A program made the translations under genes and the position numbers. The notes beneath the pieces are model-generated. The model was given only the letters and a program-made list of their open reading frames with translations. It was not told where the DNA came from and searched no databases. Below, in pieces: positions 1 to 12,600 of a stretch of DNA of 64,000 nt; within the stretch, counting starts at the first letter, position 1; each line of letters begins with the position of its first letter. Origin of the DNA: Paramyrothecium sp. XJ0827 (taxonomy: Eukaryota > Ascomycota > Sordariomycetes > Hypocreales > Stachybotryaceae); contig JAJFPB010000002.1 of the NCBI GenBank assembly GCA_020881915.1, positions 1,178,001 to 1,242,000 on the forward strand, read 5' to 3'.

Positions 1-2326
1 TGCTGCACATGACTACCAGTCAGCTAGACCACATTGTAAGAGTTCTGCCCCTCCCCTCCTTCCCTGTTTTCGATGACAACAAAATTTGTAGCATTTGAAC
101 ACAATCTGGCTTCCGGAAGTAGTAACGTGGCTGTTTCTCGTCAAGGTTGCATTTTTGAATGCCGTAAACGGTATTGTCTGCATCATATGGTGGAAGAGTG
201 GTCTCAAACAGAACCTGATCCCGGGAAATCCTTCCTTCGACGCCGTGGCCCTCCACCATTCAGTGGGAAGGGTCCTTGTGTGAGATTTTCTGCTCTAGTC
301 AGCTTATGGGTGCTTCATTGTACGTTGGCGGAGGCTGCTGCGTTGCCATGACTGAATACAGAAATGAAATGAATTTAAGGGCAACATTAGAAACCCGGAG
401 AAGAGAGCAGTCTCACGAAGATTGAAGACGGCCATCTGAATATCACGACTCAGAATCACTAGGAGCTCGAGGCGACAGACTGAGTCTCTTGGCAATCCTA
501 TGGAGCATCCAGAAGGCCACCTGTGCCGCCCCCATGTTCTCCACACGTGGCCTTGCAACATTTCCAACAATGCTCTCGAATAGAACAGCCGCTGTATATA
601 CAAGCTTGGATCGTGAAAACGCTGAACTCCCGTGTGGTGGCGGGTTTGTCCAAAGCTTGGTAGCTTAGCGACGCTGACTCGCTTGGCAACTTGCATGGAT
701 ACAGGACGCTGCCCGGACTGCAATGAGATCATCAAACACCATTCGGCGGAGCGCGCTCATAGTCGTGTCCAGATGCCATCTCGGCTCATCTGTCTGTCAT
801 TGCTGTGTCTAACGAGCGACTGCTGCACAGAACTTATCATGTCCAATATGGGGGCAGGTAGCCTTCTGGACATTGTTGTATCTTCGTCTTCTCGGAAAAG
901 CTGTACTAGGGAAGCCATGGGGTACCCATCCCAAAGCCTCCAAGCCCCTTTTCGAACCGCATGTGCAAGCGGATTGTATTCGCAGCGAGATATCGGAAGT
1001 CGTTTACGTTCACGTGCATTCTCGCAATGGGATCTTGGATCTGGAACTGTTCTCGAGTCAGTTACAGTCTGGTTCTCCTTGTCACAGGAGCTTAGCTTTT
1101 CTTGTATTCTTTGCCATTACATTGACAGCCCCAAGACCGGTTTCTCGCCAAGTCGAACGTTTTGTTGGTTGAGTCCCGAAAGTCTAGTCTCTGGGTCCGA
1201 CTGCAGAGCCTGTTGCTCCCGCCATTCTATTGTCCCAAGCTGGGGAAGCTACTCGTCCTAGAATCTTTCCAGGGAGGTATACGCCAGTTGTTGTTCTTCA
1301 GGAAAACCCCTGAAGTGCGAGGTCTTTGTTGTGTTGTGGATCATGCGTAGATCTGTTGTGGAAGTAAGAGCAGCGATGGCAGCCTTGGGAAATAAGTCAA
1401 GTCTGACCAATCCAATGAACGAGGGCCAGTGGCAGTTCAGGGCACTCCCAGACTTGTGCTGGGTTGCTGAGACGTAGTAGGTAAGCTCAGCTGTCGGGTA
1501 CTGGCAGCCGGGCAATTTCCACCCGGCTATCTTTTTTCTCATTTTCTTCACAAGAATATTTACAGCATGCAGACTTTGGAGGCATGCCCTATGCCATGCT
1601 CAGTTCTGCTTCCTTCTCCTACGTGATCTTATTCTTACCATTATTTTTCTTCTGAAAAATATTGCTTATATCACAAGGACGATTCCATAAGGAAGTACCC
1701 TGTCCCGACTTGACACCAACGCCTTGTTACGCTCCCGATTCAGACACGGGATGATGCTATATCTTCTTTAGATTCGGAGTAGCAGATGGGCAACTTATAG
1801 CTAGATTGGTGAAGAAAACAGCAGCTCGGTATACTAAGCATTGACGTTCTGTCGACGTTTACTTTGACTTGTTTCTTCCTCGCTGACATCTGCTCACTGT
1901 CACAGGGATTGGGCCAGTTCCAAGTACGTTGGAGTGTCATAAATTCCTAGCTTATTGCTTTTGTGCACGACCTTCACCCTCTCCTCCCTTCAAATCGTCG
2001 ATTGTTCCACCACGTCGCGATAGATACGCATCTCCTCCGAACGGCTTGACTTGCTCGCGCAGCTTGCCATTGGCTCCCTCGCTCAAAAGTTTACAATGGC
2101 AGGCGATCCGGTGCAAGGAAGGGGAGAAGAAATTGGTTAGAACAGAAGCCAAAAACAAATCACGTTCAGGAACCACGATTGGTCGTCTAACACTTTCCAT
2201 TTTTGCTACAGACCGATGATAAACTCATATTCATTTTGGATGCTTGCATGTTGAATGGGCCCAGCTAGCCCGGCCTCCAGAACGCCAAATTCACAACCCA
2301 ATGCCGTTTTCATAAAGCGTTATAAT
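1..2326. other. Region without a supported gene
   Basis: I see no gene that I can support here. Several open stretches of 60 to 210 codons exist on both strands, the longest on the plus strand at 632-1261. None shows a recognisable domain, a consistent codon pattern or splice-linked partners. The part next to PDX1 (about 2220-2326) is presumably its 3' untranslated region. Confidence 0.5.
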
Positions 2327-3268
2327 TTACCAGCCGCGTCCCGCCAGCTTCTCCTCGGGCTTCATGCTGTCGCAGTTGATGCCGACCATGGCCTCGCCAA
2401 GACCGGTGCTGGTCTCGGCCAGGACCTTGGGGTCCTTGAAGTGGGTGGTGGCGCGGACAATGGCCTTGGCGCGCTTGGCCGGGTCGCCCGACTTGAAGAT
2501 GCCGCTGCCGACGAAGACGCCGTCGCAGCCGAGCTGCATCATGAGGGCGGCGTCGGCGGGGGTGGCGACACCACCGGCGGCGAAGTTGACGACGGGCAGG
2601 CGGCCCAGCTCGGCAGTCTGGCGGAGCAGCTCGGCGTCGACCTCGAGTTCGCGGGCGAGCTCGCGGATGCGGACGATGCCGCCCTCGGCGAGGGCAGCCT
2701 TGGCCTGGGCGATCTGCTTGTTGACGGTCTTCATGTGGCGGACGGCCTCGACGACGTCGCCAGTGCCGGCCTCGCCCTTGGTGCGGATCATGGCAGCGCC
2801 CTCGGCAATGCGTCGCAGGGCCTCACCGAGGTTGCGGCAGCCGCAGACGAAGGGTACGCTGAAGGGGCTCTTCTCGACGTGGCTCTCGTCATCGGCGGGG
2901 GTCAGGACCTCGCTCTCGTCAATGTAGTCGACGCCGAGGGCCTCGAGGATCTGGCACTCGACGAAGTGGCCGATACGGGCCTTGGCCATGACGGGGATGG
3001 TGACGGCCTCCTGGATCTCCTTGATGACGGCGGGGTCGGACATGCGGGCGACGCCGCCGTCCTTGCGAATGTCGGCGGGGACACGCTCGAGGGCCATGAC
3101 GGCGCAGGCGCCGGCCTCCTCAGCGATGCGGGCCTGCTCGGCGTTGGTCACGTCCATGATGACGCCGCCCTTGAGCATCTGGGCGAGACCGGCCTTGAGG
3201 GCGAAGGTGGACTTGCTGTTCTCGCCATTGCCGTTGGCGGCGGGGGTCTCGGAAGAGTTGTTGGTCAT
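2327..3268 (-). CDS. PDX1: Pyridoxal 5'-phosphate synthase, lyase subunit Pdx1/Snz
   Basis: Cytosolic synthase subunit of de novo vitamin B6 synthesis. It condenses a pentose phosphate, a triose phosphate and ammonia into PLP, with ammonia supplied by the Pdx2 glutaminase. The 313-residue single-exon protein has the full (beta/alpha)8 barrel of the family. The first Schiff-base lysine lies in [10 protein letters not shown] (about K96) and the second in [11 protein letters not shown] (about K164). The phosphate-binding end carries [10 protein letters not shown] and GVFVGSGIF. The start is taken at 3268 (MTNNSSE), which has a good context; an in-frame extension of eight codons upstream lacks an ATG. 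The gene is divergent from PDX2, which starts at 5237, as is known for the Neurospora pdx-1/pdx-2 and yeast SNZ/SNO pairs. Identity is very secure. Confidence 0.97.
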   Translation of the reverse strand: MTNNSSETPAANGNGENSKSTFALKAGLAQMLKGGVIMDVTNAEQARIAEEAGACAVMALERVPADIRKDGGVARMSDPAVIKEIQEAVTIPVMAKARIGHFVECQILEALGVDYIDESEVLTPADDESHVEKSPFSVPFVCGCRNLGEALRRIAEGAAMIRTKGEAGTGDVVEAVRHMKTVNKQIAQAKAALAEGGIVRIRELARELEVDAELLRQTAELGRLPVVNFAAGGVATPADAALMMQLGCDGVFVGSGIFKSGDPAKRAKAIVRATTHFKDPKVLAETSTGLGEAMVGINCDSMKPEEKLAGRGW

Positions 3269-4001
3269 GGTGTTTCGCGCTTGGGGGAGCAATTGGAAGA
3301 GAGATGCGTGCTTTGGCGAATTGGCTCACGTTGGAAGTGGAAAATGGGGGAGAGGAAGACGGAGAGAGTGTGTGGGAGAGAGCTATGGATATGGGACGCG
3401 GTTTATGAGTCGTGGTGGTGGTGCTTGCCACCTTTTTGTTATACACAGCTCCGGCTCGGTACCTGCTCTATGGGGATCAAGGGGACCAAACAATCCGCCA
3501 AGCAGGCTAAAAAGGGCACCAGTGAGTCAAATCTCGAGTGGGTAAGGAAAAATTTAGTGGCGACCAGAACGATCTTGCGTCGGTGGCCGGCTTATCCATT
3601 GGACCCTTTTAGGAGGGAGAGACGAAGAGGGGGGAGGGGGAGGGGTGACATGCAGTAGTGTGGTAGTACCAGCATCAGCAGCAGTAGCGAGTGGTCCATT
3701 AAGGTTCTCAAAAAGATGAGACGGCACGATGAGGAACCGGGAAGGGCAGAGGGAAAAGGCAAACGGCAGAGGAAACCTCTCAGTGACATGGTGTGACCTC
3801 GGCTCTGTTCCTAGTGCTAAGGTAGACTATCCGTAGATTGCCATGCCATGGCCGATGTAGGCACGTCGCCGGTGCAGCCCCTCATTGGACCGATTCGAAG
3901 CGGCCAGCATCGGGAGACGGGGAATCCATGTGGAGAGTAGGGAAGCGAGGCGAGGCGAGAGGTGAAGATGAGCGGATTAGTTACGGGCCCAACGCTCGTG
4001 G

Positions 4002-4082
4002 TTTTTTTTTTTTTACCCTTCCGGTTTTTCCTTTTTTCTCTCTTTTTGTTTTTCTTTTTTTGTCCTGTCGTCTGTTTTTCTG
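4002..4082 (+). repeat. Pyrimidine tract (poly-T rich)
   Basis: About 80 bases are almost purely T and C, opening with 13 consecutive T and followed by several T5-T7 blocks. Such CT-rich tracts are common in fungal promoters and 5' leaders. On the opposite strand it is a polypurine tract. It lies about 1.16 kb upstream of the PDX2 start and 0.74 kb upstream of PDX1. Confidence 0.85.
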
Positions 4083-4891
4083 TCAGAAATCTGCTGTACG
4101 TACTTACCGCAACACCAGTAGCGTCTCCGCCTCTCTGTCCTGTCCTGTCCCGTGCCGTCCCGTCGTGATTACGTGTCTCTGCCTGGGGCCCGGATACTAA
4201 AATCTCAATTTGTAATGGCCGGAGGTGCCCTCTTTGGAGAAACCCCACGCATGAGCGAGGGACTGAGGGAGGAGATGGATGTGAGCCGTCATGGGGGGGG
4301 GGCCCTGGGGCCGGTCCCCCGTCCCCCGCAACACAGGGGGCGAGGACAGACACCGGTCCGGTCAGCACGGCAGAAAACCAACGACGGCTATGACTACTAC
4401 CTTACTTAGTCGACACGCCACCAAGATCCGCCCCAGCAAGAAGCAAGCAGGACGGAGAGAAGGAGAATGACTTGGAGCTACCGGTCGCGTACCTGCGCAC
4501 CGCACCTACGGTAAAGGTATGCAAGGTATTTAGGTAGGTAACTTAATGGCAAGGTGCGCCGGTGTCCGGGCTTAACCCACAAAAGTCGTCGTGTGGGAAG
4601 CCGTGACAGGCCGGGCCCTCTGCTCCACGGCCATCTCAAGTTACGCCGCGGGCGCCGCGGAAGGGGTGGTGGGTGTCCTCGGCGTGAATTTAACCCCCAA
4701 ATTGCACCCACCAGGACGCAAGACCCTTCTTTTGACTCGTCTCTAGCGCCCACTTCTCGCCCACCCCCTGCCCGGACCGGTCCTGCGAAGTTCGAGAGCA
4801 TTCCATCCCGCTAAAAAAGGGCGAGAAAGAGCCAAGGCTGCCGCTAGGCGTGAGCCCAAAGGGCGCAGAGCCAGTCACCCTCAAGCGTCCG

Positions 4892-4905
4892 TCCGCATAT
4901 GCGGA
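4892..4905. promoter_or_regulatory. 14-bp perfect palindrome TCCGCATATGCGGA
   Basis: The 14 bases read identically on both strands. They contain everted CCG and CGG triplets separated by six bases, a spacing compatible with a dimeric Zn2Cys6 factor. The site is 332 bp upstream of the PDX2 ATG, inside the shared PDX promoter. The regulatory role is inferred. Confidence 0.45.
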
Positions 4906-5236
4906 GACCCGGAGGCTGCTGCATCTCATATGCAGGTGCTGCATGTGCCTCGTCTCCACGCCAGACCTATGACGGAGTCTCCGTTTCCGGCCCGGTTGCT
5001 CTTGTCTTGTGTGAGTCGTCGAGATAATGCCGTGCGGCGGTTAGATAGGGAATTCGACCGTTTTGTTTGACCTTTTTTCTGCTTATCGCCTAGAAGACTT
5101 CGCTGCAGCGATTTTGTTTACTCTGTATCTTGACTTGCGTGCTCTTTTCTCCAACATCGGGGGTTTTCGCATTGAACTTGTAGAGCACTCACGTACCCGA
5201 ATTGATCGGAACCACAAATTATTTTGCACCGCCGTC

Positions 5237-6045
5237 ATGGTTGTCATGAGCGGCCTCACCGTCGGTGTCCTGGCCCTGCAGGGCGGCTTCTCGGAACACC
5301 TCGACCTCCTCCGCACGGCGCAGCAGCTCCTGGTGACGACCAACTCCGCGAGCGCAAAGACCAACTTCAGGTTCATCGAGGTCCGCACGCCTCAGCAGCT
5401 CGCCACGTGCGACGCCCTTATCATCCCCGGCGGCGAGAGCACCGCCATCTCGCTGGTCGCCGCCGAGTCTGGCCTCCTCGAGCCGCTCCGGGACTTTGTC
5501 AAGTAAGACACGCCGCTGCCGATCCAATCCTCTCTTCTACCGTACTGACATCACCCTCCCACCACAGGCTCCACAAGAAGCCGACTTGGGGAACCTGCGC
5601 CGGCCTCATCCTCCTCTCTGACGAAGCGAATGCCACCAAGAAGGGCGGCCAGGAGCTCATCGGCGGCCTGGCCGTCCGCGTCCACCGCAACCACTTCGGT
5701 CGCCAGATCGAGAGCTTCGAGGCAGACCTGACCCTCCCCTTCCTCTCCGAGACGCACGACTCGACACAGTTCCCCGGCGTCTTCATCCGCGCCCCCGTTG
5801 TCGAGGAGGTGCTGTCGGACGCTGGCCAGGGGTCCGTCGAGGTTCTGGCCAAGCTCCCCGGCCGGGTCGACAAGATGAAGGTGGGCATGTCCCAGGCGAG
5901 CACGAAGGATGACTCGGGCGACATCGTCGCGGTCCGGCAGGGGAACATCCTGGGCACGAGCTTCCACCCGGAGCTCACAAAGGACGCGCGCCTGCATGTC
6001 TGGTGGCTGCAGCAGGTCCTCAAAGCACGAAGTAACGAACAATAA
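5237..6045 (+). CDS. PDX2: Pyridoxal 5'-phosphate synthase, glutaminase subunit Pdx2/Sno
   Basis: Glutamine amidotransferase that hydrolyses glutamine and channels ammonia to Pdx1. Exons are 5237-5502 and 5568-6045. The 65-nt intron (GTAAGA...CAG) splits a lysine codon and restores a 247-residue class I amidotransferase. Diagnostic elements are VGVLALQGGFSEH at the N terminus, IPGGEST for the oxyanion region, the nucleophilic Cys in TWGTCAGL (about C99) and the His-Glu pair in TSFHPEL near the C terminus. Two nearby ATG codons (5237 and 5246) could both serve as start; the second gives the more typical short N terminus. The gene is convergent with the ankyrin gene that ends at 6204. Confidence 0.96.
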
Positions 6046-6203
6046 TGTATACTAATGATAGAATTCTTAAAAACTTTCCATAGAGCGTGGCATCATACAA
6101 ATATACCGGCATTTCCTCATGTATCTGGTGCAGCTTGCGCCTTCGCTAATGTTATCCCACGAATATCGTTTCCCGTTAACAAAGATCTAAGAATATCCCA
6201 GCC

Positions 6204-8298
6204 CTAAACCATCCCCTCAAAGCTCGACGTTGCGGTTCTTGGCCTCGTGTCTTGTCGTTTCAGCTCTGCCCGCATCGCAGCAGCCTCCTCGTTCATCCCC
6301 ATCCCCTGCAGCAGCTCCGGCCGGCCCAGCGCCTTGGCAAGATCCGCCGGCGTCACCAAGCTCGCCGCCTTGGGGTCGGCGCCATGCTGTATCAGAAGCC
6401 GCACGAGCTCGTCGTCGTGCTTCAGAAGCGCCTCCATCAGGGGCGTCCGACCCTTCTTGTCCTTGGTCTTGGGGCTCGTCCCATGCTCCAGCAGCAGCTT
6501 GGCGGCAGCCCTGTCGCCGCGGTCCAGGGCGTACAGCAGCAGCGTCTCGCCGCCGTTCATCGTCACCTTCGTCTTGGCGCCGTGCTGCAGCAGGAGCGTG
6601 AAGAGCTCCGTGTTGCCCATCTCCATGGTGTGCGCGATGAGCGGTTTGCTCCACGTGTTGTCGGACACGTTGGGCGAGGCCCCGTGCTCGAGCAGGGCCC
6701 GCGCCATGTCCACCTTCTCGTGCATGGCGAGCTTCTTGTCGCGGATCACGCTGACCAGGACGCATTGCGAAGACCAGTCCTTTGCGTTGGCGTCGGCGCC
6801 GTTCTCGAGCAGTTTCTTGGCCCACGCGAACCGCCTCTTTGATATTGCGTCTACCAGCACCGTAATGCCTCCCGGCGTGCGCGAGTTCGGCTTGGCACCG
6901 CTGCTCAGAAGCAGCTCCGCAATCGTCAAGTCGTCCTTTTCGCACGCCATTGCCAGCATGGAGCCGCCGCTGATGTCGCTCCCGCAAGGGTCCGCGCCGT
7001 AGTCGAGGAGCAGCTTGACCACCTCTGCGTACCCTTTCCTAATGGCGGTCGCAAGAACTGGACGACCACTGATGGAATACGAATGAGGGTTCACGCCCTG
7101 CGACAGCAGGAATTGGATGCCCGCCACGTTGCCAGAGGCCACCACGTCCGCAAAGTAAGGCTGGCCCGAGACACTGGTCTCGTCGACCCGGGCTCCCTTC
7201 TTCACCAGCACCTTGGCCACGCGCGTGCTGCCGGCCAGTGCGGCCTGGAACAACGGCGGCGTTCCTGTCCAGGTCGAGCCCTTCCAGTCCGCGCCGTGAG
7301 AGATGAGCAGCTGAGCGACTGCTTCTTGGTCACCGTGGACGGCGCATTGCAGCGGCGATCTGCCTTCCTCGTCACGTCCGTTAACGTTAGCACCCTGTGC
7401 TATGAGGCCGGAAATCTGGCTCTCATCGCCGCGCAGAGTGGCTTGGCATAGTGCCGAGACCATGGGGTCGGGCTTGGCTCGAAAAGGCGCAGTCAGGGCC
7501 TTGAATGACTGTGCCCAAGAGAACTTTGGCGCTGAATCGCATCTGGGACTGGCGGGTTGTTCTGTTTGAGGCGGTGGCTGGGCGGAGGAAGAGTCATATG
7601 GAGGAGGTGCCCCGAGGGCGTCTTCGGCAGTGACAAAGTTTGTGTCCGAGGGACTATTAAGAGGCTCAGAAACATATTGAACCGTGTTCTCTGCTTCTAG
7701 TAGGACACCAACGCCTTCTATGTCGAGTGAAGCATCTTGGTCTTCCTTCCTGCGTCTGGTGGGTGAAGGGTTAGCTCTTATCTGTGCCGGTATTGTGTTT
7801 TTCAATTGAATCCCTGACTCACTTCCGAAGCACGTCCTGGAAATAGGTGAATAGTTGAATATGTGAGGCGAGAAAGTCGTATTTGGGTGCGAGGAACCCC
7901 TTGTTCGCGGCAGCAACGGCGTGAGCAGGGTCAATTTGCATCAGCTGTTTGTTTACGACGGCCAAGGCCCCATCACAAGCCGCCAGCGACTGGTTGAGAT
8001 CGCTCTGCACGCGCGTCGAAATGGCAGACGCCGAGTTCAGAGACGCCTCGAGCTGTAGGGCTCCGCGATTGAGGCCATGGAGCATTCCAAGAAGACTGGC
8101 CAGGCCCTCATGGCTGGTGGCTTCGACGATGCCATCCACCTCGTCTATGCTAGATAATGATCGATGCGAGATTGACGAGCAGAGAGAAGTGAGCGAGACA
8201 ACTGAGAATCCGTCCATGACTGGCTGATGGGATGAGAGGTCCTCGTGGTGGTCGTCGCCCGAACCACCGTCGTGATATGGGACAAATGGCACATCCAT
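6204..8298 (-). CDS. Ankyrin-repeat protein with STAND-type N-terminal region
   Basis: Two exons, 8298-7823 and 7755-6204, are joined by a 67-nt intron (GTGAGT...CCACCAG) that keeps frame and gives 675 residues. Residues about 20-160 are helical and resemble the fungal N-terminal domain found in front of STAND/NLR-like proteins (segments such as LASLLGMLHGLNRGA and ALAVVNKQLMQ). A low-complexity Pro/Ser linker follows. The C-terminal half is a solenoid of roughly eleven ankyrin repeats, many with the GADPN/GADAN turn and a final GRTPLMEAL unit. No NACHT or NB-ARC P-loop is visible between the two parts, so this is not a complete NLR. Such proteins usually act as protein-interaction scaffolds; the partner is unknown. 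The ankyrin call is firm, the N-terminal family is inferred. Confidence 0.85.
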
Positions 8299-9653
8299 CG
8301 TGTTTCCCGGATCCGCTGCGTTATAGCAGCAGCGAACAAGAGCTTTCTCGTCAACGCGCCAATCCCATGACGTTTACGCACGGCCAGGCACGGATCTTGG
8401 CGATTGGTCTTGCTTCGGGTAGGGCTGAGATGGGGACGTAGACGATGTCGTGGCCGCTGACGCGGTCCACCAAAACGGACAGTGATCCCAGTCAGCGGTG
8501 CCTAAAGTTGATGGCTACCCTGGACTGTTTATATCTACTAGGCTTTCGAGTCTGCCAACTTTCTTCTCTGCGCAGGGCTCGATTGAGAGCCACCCAAATT
8601 TGGCTGGTATGTTGCGGCTGATCAGGTCCCGGTCCATTCATCATGCTTTACACTACTTCTTACAGTGGGATTGCTGGTGAAGCCACCGGCCATTGAGTGG
8701 GACGAGACCAGCAGCTTTGTGTCCCGCGTGTCGAACACAGGGAGACTTCAACGAGGATAATTATCATGATGCAATTTTGCGACTTTAGTGGAGAAATCTG
8801 CTGCACCAACATCCTCTATTGACGATGAACCACGCGTCACGATCAATTGGACAGGCATTGGTGTGCATGGATGATGTGTGGAGTCGTTGTTTTGTTCAAT
8901 GACTTCCAAGGAAACGGAAACAATGTCGGAGAAAAGCAGGGTGTTGTGTAGGAGAAGCCTTCCGTGCCTTCGATTGAGTAGCCCGTTCGTGTTCTTCAAT
9001 CCTATCTACACCCACAGGAAACGATTGATCACGACAATTTGCGATGGTACAGGATCAGATCGCCTCTGCCTTAGTGGATGGATGCGCTGTGATACTCCCC
9101 AGCTGGGCTTCACCAGCCTCTCCGCCACGTTCTCCGCACACAGCCACTCTCACTTGTTACCTACCACTTTGGGCATTTCTGCCTCGCTGTCAGCCTCTGC
9201 CGTTCTTTGGCAAAAAACTGCGGGCCATTCACTGGTGTGGCCAATGCCATTCACCGGCCCATATCTGCTGACCTTTCTGAAAGGCAACCGATAGTCCGAC
9301 TCACTCGCCCGGGGCGCATCTTGCGGGCGCGGGTTCGTTGATTGACGTTCACGTGAAAGACCCAGAAAGCTCATTGCGGTCTCGACACATCCATGAGCTG
9401 TGCCGCAACCGAATGTGCAGAAAATGGTCGATGCGGTTACCGAGTGCTCGTCGCATTGTACGGCTCCTCACTCTGCCAATCTGAACGGGTACATCCACGC
9501 CCGATCATTGGATGAAACGAATTGGTGGGCGTTACTCATCCTGATCATGGCACAGGCGAGTTGACCTATTGCTGTTCTGCGACGGGATGCATTCAGGTCC
9601 CGGAGCTTGCTTCCCTACTCTAGAACGCCGTGACAGACTGGGAACACAAGACA
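8299..9653. other. Divergent intergenic region
   Basis: This 1.36-kb stretch separates the starts of the ankyrin gene (-) and the zinc-finger/LRAT-like gene (+). It must hold both promoters. I see no supported coding region and no clear TATA or repeat in it. Confidence 0.5.
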
Positions 9654-12600
9654 ATGGCTACCCTTATTTCAATGCTTTGGCATGGGCCCAAAGCGACTCA
9701 CCCCGTCGCCAGCAGTGCACATGTCACTGATGCTCCGGATACTCCACGCGTGGAGATTGGCCTTGCGTCTGCATACCTTCGGCATGAAATGTTGAAGATG
9801 TATTGGGATGGCGTCAAGAGAGAGCTCCCCTATATCATCCTCACGCTGCGCAAGTGGCAGACCCACGATGTGTACAGCAACACCACCCTCCCCGACGAAG
9901 AAAACCATCTGATACACGGGTTCGATACGTTCCTAGACCAGGTCAGCCACAGTTCGCGTAACTTCTCCCACAGGTACAAACCTTCTGAGAGCATTACAAC
10001 TGGCAATCCTCCATCGTACGCTGAAGCGCTCGAGAATCGCGGATGGGACATGTTGGCGGAGATGAAGAGTGCCCAGATCAAGGAAACAATTCGAGATATC
10101 CTTGATGTCCCCCCGACCACGGACATTATTCGGAGAAGAGCCAGGATGTTGCTGCAATCGGCCCAGTTTCTCGACATCGACAAGATGATCGAGTATAGAG
10201 AGCCCGAGAAACTGCTGTCATTCTGGAAAAGGCCGGCGCCGCCCCAACTGGTAGTGCCAATGTATGATGAGGCAAACATGCCTGTACTCGCACCGCAAAT
10301 CTGTTCGCTCTGCCGCAAGACCGTACGTAGCTCCCTCTTCCGGAGTCTCGAGGATGAAGCAATCGTCATTTGCGAGACTTGCTACAGAGAAGAACACTAC
10401 GGCCAGACGAGCTTTACGAAACATCACAAGACCTGCTGCCTCTCGGAATCCATTTCACCGGAGCTCAGCCGCAAAATCTGCCACTGCACCGGGGTCAGAC
10501 GGAGGGACGGCAATGGGAAGTTGAGAGCGCTTTGGCCGATCGATCCAAACGCGGACGGCGGCCTGCACGTTTGGGGTGGCCCTGGGAAGGTTAACTGTGG
10601 CCTGGCGCAGCTGACCGACATGGTCGCAGAGGCCAAGTATGCGGCAACCCGTATGACGGCCGAAGGTGACGCGACGCTGGAGGATCAGCGACGGGAAGCT
10701 GCTGAGGAGATGAACAGAATCCAAAGGGGGGAGGCGAACACAAGGAAGCAGCATAGAGACCCCCGTTGGCGGTTGGACAAGATCAATAGTACCCTGCCCA
10801 CAGCATCCGAGTTTGGGTCTTCTCAGGGGCTGACGACAAACGCGCCGGAGGAAATTCCGTCATATTTGCGCAGCATTACAGACGGCATTCCCTACGGCAA
10901 TGTGCACATGGCTCTTCGCATTGGCCCTCTGGTGATTGAGAATGGCGTCGCCAAGTGAGTGAAAGACTCACCCTGACTGCTTCTCCAGACGTTGTAAGCT
11001 AACGTACAATAGCACCCACGGGGGTGCCCTGATTACAAGCAGAGACCCCCCCGAGCTCCAAGTCCTTCGCGATGCGGCGTCAAATATCCAACACAGCTTG
11101 CTGCTGACGGGGAAAACCGAGCGCAGGCTCTATTCGCAATCCCGCCAACGCGTACCGAAGCGATACAAGGCCCACATGAAGCAGGTTGTCGGAGGAGCAT
11201 TCTGTGGTTTCCTTGATAACGTTGTCGAAGAAGAGATTCTCGATGTTCTGATCGATGAAAGCCAGCGCCTTGCCGACGAGGGAGTCAGTCCGACAGAGAA
11301 GAACGCTCTCCTAGAACAAAGCACAAATCGACTCTTTGCTAAGATCAAGCCATACTTATCTACGCGGATCGAGCAGTACATGGAGAGCATTGCTGGCCGC
11401 CTGCTTGATCCAGAACTGGAACTCAGATGGAACTTCCGGACCAACAACTGTCAGACATTTTGCGACAACCTCATCGACCGCAGCATTTTTGGGGCGCTCT
11501 TCGCCCCACACGAACCGGACGCAAACGAGACTCCCAGGACACCATTATACCTCATGAGTTTTGTGTGTCGACCCGGCGCATACGTGCAGGAGAAGGCCAA
11601 ATCCAAGTTCGACGTTCCAAACGGTCTAACGGAGGAGTATCTGCTCAAGTTCCGGTACGGCCGCCATGATGAATGCGACATCATCGATGTTCTGTCCGAA
11701 TACTGGCACGACTGGGGGGCGTTTGGGGGACATCTGTATCCTTACCAGGATCTGTTTCCCTGGGACTGTACCGAAGCTTACGGACGCTACCCGGTGAAGT
11801 GCAATGAGTGCAACATTTCCAAACACGCATGGGCGTTCCCATTCGATTCATATTCCATAATATCTCTACATCTGGCTCGTGGAAGGCACCTCTATCCTCG
11901 AAGTTCTGAGCCGGTCTGCTCTCGCGAGAAATCCAAGAGTTCGCGCCCGAAAGGGGCATCGACCGGACACATGAGTGATTCAGACTGGTTTCGCAACCGG
12001 ATGACCGTTCTCCTTGCTCAAGATACCTTGCTTCGGGGCGCTGCTGCCATGGCGAGCTGCGATCTCTTCCGGGAGAGCACGACGTGGATACACATGCAAG
12101 AGGACGAGCGCGAGGATCGCCTCAAGCTGGGAGGTATTCACCGGGCCCAGCCGTTCAGCCACCATTTCGACAAGGGCGTGTACCACCAATACTTCATCGC
12201 CGCGTGGGCACCGTTGACCTTGCCGTTGAAGATCAAAGCATACGAGAGCATGCGAGAGTGGCGGGCGACACGGGTAGATGCTGGGTCTTCCAGCCCCTGG
12301 ACTCATCGCACTGGTGGAGGCGGCGAAGGAGGCGGCGGAGGAGGCGGTTGCGGCGGAGGAGGCTTCGGCTGCGGTGCCATGATGGTCGGGTGCGCGGCCG
12401 GCGGTCCCGTTGGCGGTGACACCTGTGGCTCTGGATGCGCCGGAGATGGCACGGGAGGCGGCTCTGGAGGAGACGGGGCGAATGGCGACGGTAGTGGAGG
12501 TGGCGGCTGTGGAGGGGAGGAGGAGGAGGAGGAGGAGGAGGAGGAGGAGGTGGTGGTGGTGGATGTGGTGGTGGTGGTGGTGGTGGTGGTGGATGTGGAG

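Larger units (their letters stand above)
3269..5236. promoter_or_regulatory. Shared divergent PDX1/PDX2 intergenic region
   Basis: A 1.97-kb region separates the two start codons of the B6 synthase genes. It holds no supported gene. It contains a long T/C-rich tract (4002-4082), TGTCC-type pyrimidine repeats just after it, G/C-rich runs near 4296-4340 and a perfect 14-bp palindrome at 4892-4905. Coordinated control of both subunits from here is an inference from gene arrangement and from the known paired genes of other fungi. Confidence 0.6.

Noticed and set aside
632..1261. 209-codon open stretch on the plus strand
   Set aside because: Ser/Cys-rich without motif, and overlapping frames are equally open; not supported as a gene.
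2255..3658. 467-codon open stretch on the plus strand opposite PDX1
   Set aside because: It is the antisense shadow of the GC-biased PDX1 coding sequence; it is Gly/Asp/Ala-rich and has no motif.
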